A stretch of 5,104 bases of DNA from positions 1 to 5,104 of the forward strand of contig JACDER010000138.1 of assembly GCA_013816275.1 (NCBI GenBank). The letters are read 5' to 3'. Shown here one piece after another: positions 1-5,104 of the stretch. Made by a program: the position numbers and the translations under genes. Below the pieces are notes generated by a model. It had not been told where the DNA came from. It searched no databases and saw nothing but the letters and a program-made list of their open reading frames with translations. Numbering within the stretch: the first letter of the stretch is position 1; the number at the start of each line of letters is the position of its first letter. The stretch comes from Actinomycetota bacterium. Its GTDB lineage: Bacteria > Actinomycetota > Thermoleophilia > Gaiellales > Gaiellaceae.

Positions 1-546
1 CGCCGGCTGCAGCGTCTCGACCTGGGCGATCGCCTGGGCACGCCGGATCTGGTCGACCCCGAAGTTGGACACGCCGATGTGGCGGACGAGCCCCTGCTCC
101 TTCAGCTCGGCGAACGTCGTCCATCCCTCCTCGATCTCCTCGTCGGGGATTGGCCAGTGGATCTGGTAGAGGTCGATCGCGTCCACGCCCAGCCGCGACA
201 GGCTGCCCTCGACCTCGCGCAAGATCGAGTCCCGCCGGAGGCTCTGGATCGTGGTGCGCCCCGGCCCCTCCGGCTGCCCGCCCTTGGTGAAGACATACGG
301 CCGCTCCGCGAGGCCCTCCAGCGCGCGGCCGACCACCTCCTCCGAATGCCCGAACCCGTACTGCGCGGCCGTGTCGATCCAGTTCACGCCAAGCTCGAGC
401 GCTCGGTGAATCGCGGCGATCGACTCGTCGTCGTCCTGTCTCCCCCACCCCCAGTCGTAGCCGGCCCCGCCGATCGCCCACGCGCCGAATCCGACCCGGG
501 AGATCTCGAGGCCGGACCGCCCGAGCGGGACGGTCAGGGAGCCCAC
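1..546 (-). CDS. Aldo/keto reductase, N-terminal 182 residues (3' end outside window)
   Basis: NAD(P)H-dependent oxidoreductase of the aldo/keto reductase superfamily, presumably cytosolic, with a (beta/alpha)8 barrel. The frame stays open from the GTG at 546-544 to the left edge, giving 182 residues of a family usually about 300-340 long. The N-terminus has the typical LGRSGLEISRVGFG pattern (residues 8-21). The catalytic tetrad is complete: Asp58 (WIDTAAQYG), Tyr63, Lys88 (FTKGG) and His130 (YQIHWP). The GVSNF strand is at residues 158-162. The cofactor-binding C-terminal part is missing because the window ends. The GTG start is chosen because GGAG lies 4 nt upstream and because homology begins there; it overlaps the Nudix gene end by 13 nt in another frame. 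Several surrounding features resemble the YvgN/IolS/stress-protein type of reductase, but the substrate cannot be told from sequence. No signal peptide or membrane segment is seen. Confidence 0.93.
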   Translation of the reverse strand, partial: MGSLTVPLGRSGLEISRVGFGAWAIGGAGYDWGWGRQDDDESIAAIHRALELGVNWIDTAAQYGFGHSEEVVGRALEGLAERPYVFTKGGQPEGPGRTTIQSLRRDSILREVEGSLSRLGVDAIDLYQIHWPIPDEEIEEGWTTFAELKEQGLVRHIGVSNFGVDQIRRAQAIAQVETLQPA

Positions 547-992
547 AGCGCTCCGAGGTAGACAACGGGGTCACCGGGCCGCCAGCGGGCCAGGAAACGC
601 TGGATCGGAGGATGGAGCACGACTCCTTCGAGATCGTCCGGAGGGAAGAGCCGGTGGCCCCGCACTGCAGCGTCCTGGGAGGTCGCCTCCTCGAGCGAGT
701 GGCCGTTCAGGTCGCCGGCGAAGATGATGTGGACGACGTGCCTGGCGGCGAAGCTCTTCACGGGGTCGATCGAGTCCACGATCGCGATCGGGCCTTCGAA
801 GGGAATGTTCTCGTCGATTCCGACCTCCTCCAGGAGCTCGCGTCTCAGCGCGTCGACCAGGCTCTCCCCCGACTTGACGCCGCCGCCCGGCAGCAGCCAG
901 TACTCCTTCCCCGGCTTCTCGTGCCGGCAGAGCAGGAGCCGGTCCCGCCAGCGGAGAGCGGCGGACACTCGGATGCGTGGCTCGATCGCCAT
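534..992 (-). CDS. Nudix hydrolase
   Basis: A 152-residue cytosolic Nudix-fold pyrophosphohydrolase, a normal length for a single-domain member. The Nudix box is complete at residues 37-59: Gly37, Glu43, then RELLEEVGI (51-59) with Arg51, Glu52, Glu55, Glu56 and Gly58, the residues that bind the catalytic metal in this family. It is preceded by YWLLPGGG (31-38), common in ADP-ribose and nucleoside diphosphate-X type members, but the substrate cannot be assigned from this. The ATG start at 992 overlaps the dut stop by one base (TGATG); no Shine-Dalgarno is visible upstream, so translation is probably coupled to dut. The N-terminus (IRVSAALRWRDRLLLCRHEK) is the expected first strands of the fold, which supports the start. 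Position next to dUTPase suggests, by inference, a nucleotide clean-up role; an ADP-ribose or sugar-nucleotide substrate is equally possible. Confidence 0.93.
   Translation of the reverse strand: MAIEPRIRVSAALRWRDRLLLCRHEKPGKEYWLLPGGGVKSGESLVDALRRELLEEVGIDENIPFEGPIAIVDSIDPVKSFAARHVVHIIFAGDLNGHSLEEATSQDAAVRGHRLFPPDDLEGVVLHPPIQRFLARWRPGDPVVYLGALWAP
551..554 (-). promoter_or_regulatory. Shine-Dalgarno of the aldo/keto reductase gene
   Basis: GGAG on the minus strand, 4 nt before the GTG start at 546. It sits inside the last codons of the Nudix gene, which fits reinitiation by ribosomes finishing that gene. It supports the GTG start, since there is no ATG start with comparable support nearby. 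Confidence 0.55.
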
Positions 993-1423
993 CAGACGGC
1001 CGACGAGCCGAAGCCGCGCTCGCCCCGCTCGCTGCCGGGTAGCTCGTCCACCTCCACCAGCTCGAGAGCGGGAACCGGCACGATCACGAGCTGGGCGATG
1101 CGCATCCCCGGCTCGACCGTGAACGCCTCGCTCGAGTCAGTGTTCAGAAGGATGACCAGGATCTCGCCGCGATAACCGGCGTCGATCAGGCCCGGAGAGT
1201 TGACGATGGTGATCCCGTGCCGTGCGGCGAGGCCGGAGCGCGGCTGCACGAAGCCGGCGTGCCCGTCCGGGATCGCGACTGCCAGCCCGGTACGAGCGGC
1301 CACGCGCTCACCTGGACCGAGCGTGACGCGGTCGCAGGTAACGAGATCGAGGCCGGCATCGCCGGCATATGCCCGGTCCGGCAGCACCGCATCGGGGCGG
1401 AGCCGCTGAACGTGGAGCTTCAC
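992..1423 (-). CDS. dut: Deoxyuridine 5'-triphosphate nucleotidohydrolase (dUTPase)
   Basis: Hydrolyses dUTP to dUMP and pyrophosphate, which keeps uracil out of DNA and supplies dUMP for dTMP synthesis. The 143-residue length fits the homotrimeric dUTPase family, and all five motifs are present in order: motif 1 AGDAGLDL (20-27), motif 2 PRSGLA (61-66), motif 3 GLIDAGYRGEI (78-88) with water-activating Asp81 and uracil-stacking Tyr84, motif 4 GMRIAQLVI (106-114), and motif 5 RGERGFGSS (133-141), the flexible C-terminal arm that closes the site. The start is GTG at 1423-1421, overlapping the hflX stop as GTGA; the upstream sequence is only weakly purine-rich, so coupling to hflX is likely. 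Motif 3 with Tyr, motif 5 and the length favour dUTPase over the related dCTP deaminase. Confidence 0.97.
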   Translation of the reverse strand: MKLHVQRLRPDAVLPDRAYAGDAGLDLVTCDRVTLGPGERVAARTGLAVAIPDGHAGFVQPRSGLAARHGITIVNSPGLIDAGYRGEILVILLNTDSSEAFTVEPGMRIAQLVIVPVPALELVEVDELPGSERGERGFGSSAV

Positions 1424-2751
1424 GCGCCCGACGCCGCCGGCGCCTCTGCTTCGGCGACGAGATACCGCGCGAACCGGCGGAGCTCGCGGCGCGGCAGACG
1501 GGCGAGCACCAGGACTCCCTCGGCGAGATCGGAACGCTCCTCGATCGGCGCCCCGAGCGCGTACAGCTCGTTCAACTTCGCCCCGTCCTCGTAGGGAATC
1601 AGCAGCCTGACCGGCTCGAAGCGATCGGCGAAGCGATCCGCGATCCGGCCCTGCAGCTCCTCCAGCCCCTCCCCGGTCTGCGCGGAGACCTGCACCGAGC
1701 CGGGAAAGCGGTTCGCCAGTCTTTTGCGTCCAAGGGCGTCCAGGGCGTCGACCTTGTTCAACACCAGCTCGCGCGGGAGGTCGTCCGCTCCGATCTCGGT
1801 CAGGACGGCGTTGACGGCGGCCATCGTCTCCTCGATCTCTTCGTCCGAGGCCGACGCATCGACCACCTGAAGGACGAGATCGGAGAGGAGCGTCTCCTCG
1901 AGCGTCGCCGCGAAACCCTCCACCAGTTGGTGCGGCAGGCGGCGGATGAATCCCACGGTGTCGGTGACGAGGTAGCGGCGGCCGTCGTGCTCGAACGCTC
2001 TCGTCGTCGGGTCGAGCGTCTCGAACAGGCGGTTGTTCACCGATACTCCCGCGCCGGTGAGCGCGTTCAGGAGCGTCGACTTGCCCGCGTTCGTGTAGCC
2101 GGCGAGCGCGACGGTCGGGACCTCGTTCTGGACGCGCGCCTTCCTGCGGGTCTCGCGCTGCTTGCGCAGCTCCTCGAGCCGTCGCTTGAGCAGGACGATG
2201 CGCCTGCGGGCCAGCCGCCTGTCGGTCTCGAGCTGCGCCTCGCCGGGGCCGCGCGTTCCCACTCCGCCCCCGACCGCGGTGGCCGCGCCGCCCGCGACCC
2301 GCTCGAGGTGCTGCCAGAGGCCGCGCATGCGAGGCAGGTTGTATTCGAGCTGCGCCAGCTCGACCTGGAGCTTGCCCTCGGCGCTGCGAGCGTGCTGCGC
2401 GAAGATGTCGAGGATCAGCTGAGTGCGGTCGACGACGCGCGCGCTGAGCTCGTTCTCGAGCGTGCGCTGCTGCGGAGGGCTCAGCTCGTCGTCCACGAGC
2501 AGCGACTCGGCTTGTGCGTCGCCGTACGCCTGCTTCAGCTCCTCGAGCTTGCCCTTGCCGACGTACGTCCGGCGATCGGGGTGCACCCGGCTCTGGACGA
2601 GCGTTCCCACCGGGTCCACGCCGGCCGTGCGCGCGAGCTGGCCGAACTCGTCCATCTCGGCGCTCGAATCGGAGCGCGGAGCCAGCACGGCGACGAGAAA
2701 TCCCCGCTCCGGATCCGCCCCCGGAGCAGCGTCGGGCTGGCGTTGGGTCAT
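1420..2751 (-). CDS. hflX: GTPase HflX, ribosome-associated
   Basis: A 443-residue translational GTPase of the Obg-HflX group. In studied bacteria HflX binds the 50S subunit and splits stalled or idle 70S ribosomes, with roles in heat stress, antibiotic resistance and hibernation exit. The N-terminal HflX domain covers about residues 17-205, with TYVGKGKLEEL (62-72), the GGGVGTRGPGEAQLETDRR signature (161-179) and a charged coiled-coil linker (about 172-207). The G domain follows: G1 GYTNAGKS (218-225), G2 around Thr249/Thr250 (LDPTTR), G3 DTVG (264-267) followed by FIRRLPHQLV, G4 NKVD (332-335) and G5 SAQ (356-358). A short C-terminal domain ends in an Ala-rich tail. The ATG at 2751 is preceded by AGGTG with a 5-nt spacer. 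It follows dapL after a 16-nt gap and overlaps dut by 4 nt. All nucleotide-binding motifs are intact, so it should be active. Confidence 0.97.
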   Translation of the reverse strand: MTQRQPDAAPGADPERGFLVAVLAPRSDSSAEMDEFGQLARTAGVDPVGTLVQSRVHPDRRTYVGKGKLEELKQAYGDAQAESLLVDDELSPPQQRTLENELSARVVDRTQLILDIFAQHARSAEGKLQVELAQLEYNLPRMRGLWQHLERVAGGAATAVGGGVGTRGPGEAQLETDRRLARRRIVLLKRRLEELRKQRETRRKARVQNEVPTVALAGYTNAGKSTLLNALTGAGVSVNNRLFETLDPTTRAFEHDGRRYLVTDTVGFIRRLPHQLVEGFAATLEETLLSDLVLQVVDASASDEEIEETMAAVNAVLTEIGADDLPRELVLNKVDALDALGRKRLANRFPGSVQVSAQTGEGLEELQGRIADRFADRFEPVRLLIPYEDGAKLNELYALGAPIEERSDLAEGVLVLARLPRRELRRFARYLVAEAEAPAASGA

Positions 2752-2756
2752 CGGTG

Positions 2757-2761
2757 CACCT
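2757..2761 (-). promoter_or_regulatory. Shine-Dalgarno of hflX
   Basis: AGGTG on the minus strand, 5 nt before the hflX ATG. It lies in the only real intergenic gap of the window (16 nt, 2752-2767), so hflX can load ribosomes independently of dapL. Part of it falls in an 8-bp palindrome, GGTGCACC (2753-2760), which has no loop and is probably chance. Confidence 0.6.
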
Positions 2762-2767
2762 AGACGA

Positions 2768-3949
2768 TTATGCCCCGTGGAACGACGTCCCGGCGAGCGC
2801 GGTCTCGATCCGGGAGACCGCCTCTTCCAACCGGTCGTCGGGAACGGTCAGCGAGATCCGCACGAATCCCTCGCCGCTCGGCCCGTACGCCGAGCCGGGA
2901 GAGACGACCACCGCCGCCCGTTCGAGCACGAGCTCGGAGAAGCTGCCTGACGTGTAGCCCTCCGGCACGCGCGCCCAGAAGTACGGGGTGGCGAGCGGAG
3001 GCGTGACGTGGAGCCCGATGGAGCGCAGAGCGTCGGCGACGAGATCTCGCCGGCGCTCGTACACCTCGGACATCTCCGCCGGAAAGTCGCGAGCCTCCGT
3101 AAGGGCCGCGGCGGCGGCGGCCTGCATCGCCTCGAACATCCCCGAGTCGATGTTCGTCTTCAGCTGCCGGTAGCGCTCGACCACCTCGGGGTTTCCCGCC
3201 ATCAGCGCACACCGCCAGCCGGTCATGTTCCACCCCTTCGAGAGGGAGAAGATCTCGACGCCGACGTCCTTCGCTCCCGGCGTCTGCAGGAAGCTCGGAG
3301 CCCGGTAGCCCTCGAAGCAGATCTCCGAGTACGCGTTGTCGTGGACGACGATCAGCTCGTGCTCGCGCGCGAATTCGACAGCCTCGTCGAAGTAGCCCTC
3401 GCGCACGATCGCCCCGGTCGGGTTGTTCGGATAGTTGAGGAAGAGCAGGTTGGCGCGGGCTGTGACATCCCCCGGGATCGATCCGAGATCGGGCAGGAAG
3501 CCGTTCTCCTCCGCGAGCGGAAGGTAGTACGGCTCGGAGCCGGCGAACAGCGGGCCTGACGTATACGGCGGGTAGCCAGGGTCCGGCGAGAGGCAGAGGT
3601 CGCCCGGGTCGAGGCAGATGAGCGCGACGTGCGAGACGCCCTCCTTCCCGCCGAGGACCGGGACGATCTCCCCGTTCGGATCCAGGTCGACTCCGAACCG
3701 GTCGCGGTAGAAGGAGGCCACCGCCTCACGGAAGGCTTTCGTCCCGTGATTCGTCGGATAGTCGTGGGTTGCCGGGTCGTGCATCGCGCGCGCAGCGGCC
3801 TCGATCACCGGTTCGGGAGTGGGCAGGTCGGGATCGCCGATGCCGAGGCTGATGACGTCGATCCCCTCGGCCTCCATCGACGAGATCCTCCGCTCGAGCT
3901 CGGCGAAGAGATACGGCGGAACCTGGTCCAGGCGCTTGGAGAACCTCAC
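2768..3949 (-). CDS. dapL: LL-diaminopimelate aminotransferase
   Basis: PLP enzyme (class I/II aminotransferase, fold type I) that in the DapL route converts tetrahydrodipicolinate to LL-diaminopimelate in one step with glutamate as amino donor, replacing the succinyl/acetyl branch. The 393-residue length fits the family (about 390-410). The N-terminus RLDQVPPYLFAELERR (7-21) and LGIGDPDLPTP (35-45) match DapL proteins as I recall them. PLP-site residues are visible: NYPNNPTG (172-179) with Asn176, Asp204 and Tyr207 in HDNAYSE, Lys238 in SLSKGWNMTGWR as the Schiff-base lysine, Arg246, and Arg364 (FVRIS) for the substrate carboxylate. The start is GTG at 3949, overlapping the dapF stop (GTGA); the frame is open upstream to an ATG at 4078, but that part lies inside dapF and looks unlike the family. 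Adjacency to dapF strongly supports DapL over a generic aspartate/alanine aminotransferase. Shine-Dalgarno is weak, so coupling to dapF is likely. Confidence 0.92.
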   Translation of the reverse strand: MRFSKRLDQVPPYLFAELERRISSMEAEGIDVISLGIGDPDLPTPEPVIEAAARAMHDPATHDYPTNHGTKAFREAVASFYRDRFGVDLDPNGEIVPVLGGKEGVSHVALICLDPGDLCLSPDPGYPPYTSGPLFAGSEPYYLPLAEENGFLPDLGSIPGDVTARANLLFLNYPNNPTGAIVREGYFDEAVEFAREHELIVVHDNAYSEICFEGYRAPSFLQTPGAKDVGVEIFSLSKGWNMTGWRCALMAGNPEVVERYRQLKTNIDSGMFEAMQAAAAAALTEARDFPAEMSEVYERRRDLVADALRSIGLHVTPPLATPYFWARVPEGYTSGSFSELVLERAAVVVSPGSAYGPSGEGFVRISLTVPDDRLEEAVSRIETALAGTSFHGA

Positions 3950-4728
3950 AGCTCGAACTCGTCCGCCAGCTCCACCCAGCAGATCTGCTGCGCCGGCCCG
4001 GTCAAGCGCGCGTTCCGACCTTCCAGGTCGACCCTGAGGTCTCCACCGGCCAGGCGAACCGTTACCGGGCTCTCGCACCAGCCGTACGCCACCGAGGCCG
4101 CGGCAGCGGCGACCGAGCTCGTCCCGGAGGAGAGCGTCTCCCCCGCTCCGCGTTCCCAGACGCCGACCGTGATGTCGTGCTCGCCGTCGACGCGCAGGAG
4201 CTGGACGTTGGTGCGCGCCGGGAACCGTTCGTGCCGTTCGACGAGCGGGCCAAGGCGCAACAGCTCGTCCCGGTCGAAGCCGTCGCGGCGGATGACGGCG
4301 TGAGGATTTCCGACGGAGACCGGAACGAGCTCGACCGCCTCGCCTCCGACATCGATCGTCTCGGTCTCCCCCACTTCGACCTCGCCCATGTCCATCTCGA
4401 CCTCCAGCCCTCCCCGCATCCGCGCACGCACTTCGCGGGGGCCGACCCGGATCACCACTTCGTCCTCGCCGCTCCCGCGCGCGAGCCAGCGGGCGGCGAT
4501 GCGGGTTCCGTTCCCTGACAGCTCGGCGGTCGAGCCGTCCGGGTTCCAGATGACGACCTCCGCCTCCGCGTCGTTCGCGGACACCACCTCCACGATCCCG
4601 TCAGAGCCCACGCCGAAGTGGTAGTCGCAGATCTTCTGCACTCGCTCGGGGGTCAGCGGAACGTCGAGCTCAGCCCGCTTGGCCAGCAGGTAATCGTTGC
4701 CGAGTCCGTGCCACTTCGAGAATCTCAT
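3946..4728 (-). CDS. dapF: Diaminopimelate epimerase, with Ser at both catalytic Cys positions
   Basis: Family role: PLP-independent interconversion of LL- and meso-diaminopimelate, the product for peptidoglycan and lysine. The 260-residue length is near the usual 260-280. The protein begins MRFSKWHGLGNDYL (Asn11) and has HFGVGSDG (37-44), NPDGS (62-66), GNPHAV (140-145; Asn141), RTNVQ (172-176; Asn174) and ERGAGET (192-198; Glu192, Arg193), which are the substrate-binding and loop motifs of DapF. The odd point is that the two catalytic cysteines expected in CGNGxR and ACGxG are serines here: Ser71 in SGNGTR (codon TCA, 4518-4516) and Ser201 in SSGTS (codon TCC, 4128-4126). Activity is therefore uncertain, though the neighbouring dapL argues for the same pathway. 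The ATG at 4728 is chosen over the upstream ATG at 4812 because it has a GAGGTG Shine-Dalgarno and the conserved N-terminus. It starts inside miaA (59-nt overlap) and its stop overlaps the dapL start. Confidence 0.9.
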   Translation of the reverse strand: MRFSKWHGLGNDYLLAKRAELDVPLTPERVQKICDYHFGVGSDGIVEVVSANDAEAEVVIWNPDGSTAELSGNGTRIAARWLARGSGEDEVVIRVGPREVRARMRGGLEVEMDMGEVEVGETETIDVGGEAVELVPVSVGNPHAVIRRDGFDRDELLRLGPLVERHERFPARTNVQLLRVDGEHDITVGVWERGAGETLSSGTSSVAAAAASVAYGWCESPVTVRLAGGDLRVDLEGRNARLTGPAQQICWVELADEFEL

Positions 4729-5104
4729 CCGCCACCTCGCCCGGGGGGCGATCGGCATCCAGGCTAACAAGGCCGGATATCCGCCGCATCCACTTGCGCT
4801 GATAGCTCGCATAGCGGCGGGTGCGGAGGATGATCGCGGCCTCGGCGTCCTCCGGCGAGAGCGTTGCGAGCTCTTCGAGCCCGAGCGCCTGGCGCGCCGT
4901 CTGCGAGATCGGCTGCTCGAGCGCGCGTCGCACCTCGTCCTGGACCCCGGCCTCGAACATGGCGTGCGTTCGCTCCTCGATTCTGCGCTCGAGCTCCTCC
5001 CGCGGGACCTCGAGTCCGACGATGAGCGTCGGATGCCGTGTGTCGCCGGCCCAGAGGCGATCTCGATCGGGTGCCAGGGAATGCCCGGCCTCGGACAGCT
5101 CGAG
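4670..5104 (-). CDS. miaA: tRNA dimethylallyltransferase, C-terminal 144 residues (5' end outside window)
   Basis: MiaA transfers a dimethylallyl group from dimethylallyl diphosphate to N6 of A37 in tRNAs reading UNN codons, which steadies codon-anticodon pairing. The frame enters at the right edge and ends at TGA 4672-4670, giving 144 of about 300 residues; the P-loop and catalytic N-terminal half are outside. Visible family features: the start resembles the (A)LE-xxx-G-xSL stretch, then LIVGLEVPREELERRIEERTHAMFEAGVQDEVRR (in pieces at residues 27-60), the region around ALGLEEL (73-79), and TRRYASYQRKWMRR (95-108), corresponding to the TRRYAKRQ-TWFR element of other MiaA proteins. The tail has LDADRPPGEVADEILEV, which aligns in pattern with the end of E. 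coli MiaA, and about 13 further residues. The last 19 codons overlap dapF. It is the first gene seen of this run; its promoter must lie further right. Confidence 0.93.
   Translation of the reverse strand, partial: LELSEAGHSLAPDRDRLWAGDTRHPTLIVGLEVPREELERRIEERTHAMFEAGVQDEVRRALEQPISQTARQALGLEELATLSPEDAEAAIILRTRRYASYQRKWMRRISGLVSLDADRPPGEVADEILEVARTRQRLPAGQAG
4733..4738 (-). promoter_or_regulatory. Shine-Dalgarno of dapF, inside miaA
   Basis: GAGGTG on the minus strand, 4 nt before the dapF ATG (AGG centred at a usual distance). It is read in miaA as the codons for Glu-Val. It is the best ribosome binding site in the window and decides the dapF start, ruling against the longer 288-codon reading from 4812. 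Confidence 0.7.

Noticed and set aside
2753..2760. Palindrome GGTGCACC in the dapL-hflX gap as an operator or terminator
   Set aside because: Eight bases with no loop and no T-run; too short to support either reading, and it overlaps the hflX ribosome binding site.
1369..2763. A 464-codon open frame on the plus strand opposite hflX
   Set aside because: It is the mirror of hflX in GC-rich DNA, where stop codons are rare in antisense frames. The product is Arg/Leu/Glu-rich with no recognisable domain, while the minus strand encodes every HflX motif. Other plus-strand frames (79-561, 612-1175, 3008-3559, 3629-4303 and similar) were rejected on the same grounds.
3950..4078. Upstream extension of dapL to an ATG at 4078
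   Set aside because: The added 43 residues are Gly/Arg/Pro-rich, unlike DapL, and lie entirely within dapF. The GTG at 3949 begins right where family similarity begins.
4729..4812. Upstream extension of dapF to an ATG at 4812
   Set aside because: The added 28 residues are read through miaA and precede the conserved MRFSKWHGLGND start, which has its own good Shine-Dalgarno.
4670..4960. A separate 96-residue gene starting at ATG 4960
   Set aside because: The frame continues without a stop to the right edge and the upstream 48 codons are also MiaA-like, so this Met is internal to miaA.
1..5104. tRNA or rRNA genes, CRISPR arrays, insertion sequences, toxin-antitoxin or defence genes
   Set aside because: Almost every base is accounted for by the seven coding genes. 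No repeated spacers, inverted terminal repeats, transposase motifs or tRNA-like folds were seen, and base composition is even throughout.

Overview
This 5.1-kb window is wholly coding. All seven genes lie on the minus strand, so transcription runs from high to low coordinates. In that order they are: miaA (3' part), dapF, dapL, hflX, dut, a Nudix hydrolase gene, and an aldo/keto reductase gene cut by the left edge. DNA is roughly two-thirds G+C by eye and codons mostly end in G or C. A DapL-type lysine/diaminopimelate route beside miaA and hflX, with several GTG starts, suggests a high-GC actinobacterium, perhaps from a deep lineage such as Thermoleophilia or Rubrobacteria. That placement is inference from gene content and remembered gene order, not a search result.

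Layout: miaA (5104 to 4670, tRNA A37 prenylation) overlaps dapF by 59 nt. dapF (4728 to 3946) and dapL (3949 to 2768) overlap by 4 nt (GTGA). A 16-nt gap holding a Shine-Dalgarno precedes hflX (2751 to 1420). hflX and dut (1423 to 992) overlap by 4 nt (GTGA), dut and the Nudix gene (992 to 534) by 1 nt (TGATG), and the Nudix gene and the reductase (546 to beyond 1) by 13 nt. No intergenic space exceeds 16 nt, so there is no room for an internal intergenic promoter or terminator. I see no RNA gene, repeat array, mobile element or CRISPR. The genes look like one translationally coupled operon whose promoter lies right of the window.

Together the genes cover housekeeping tasks: tRNA modification (MiaA), the last steps to meso-diaminopimelate for cell wall and lysine (DapL, DapF), ribosome rescue or recycling (HflX), and nucleotide-pool sanitation (dUTPase and a Nudix enzyme), followed by a NAD(P)H-dependent reductase of unknown substrate.

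The most notable observation is that DapF has serine at both positions where the family normally carries its two catalytic cysteines, while the other recognisable active-site residues are kept. The long miaA/dapF overlap, where conserved parts of both proteins are encoded by the same DNA, is second. I found no new defence, mobile or otherwise exotic system.
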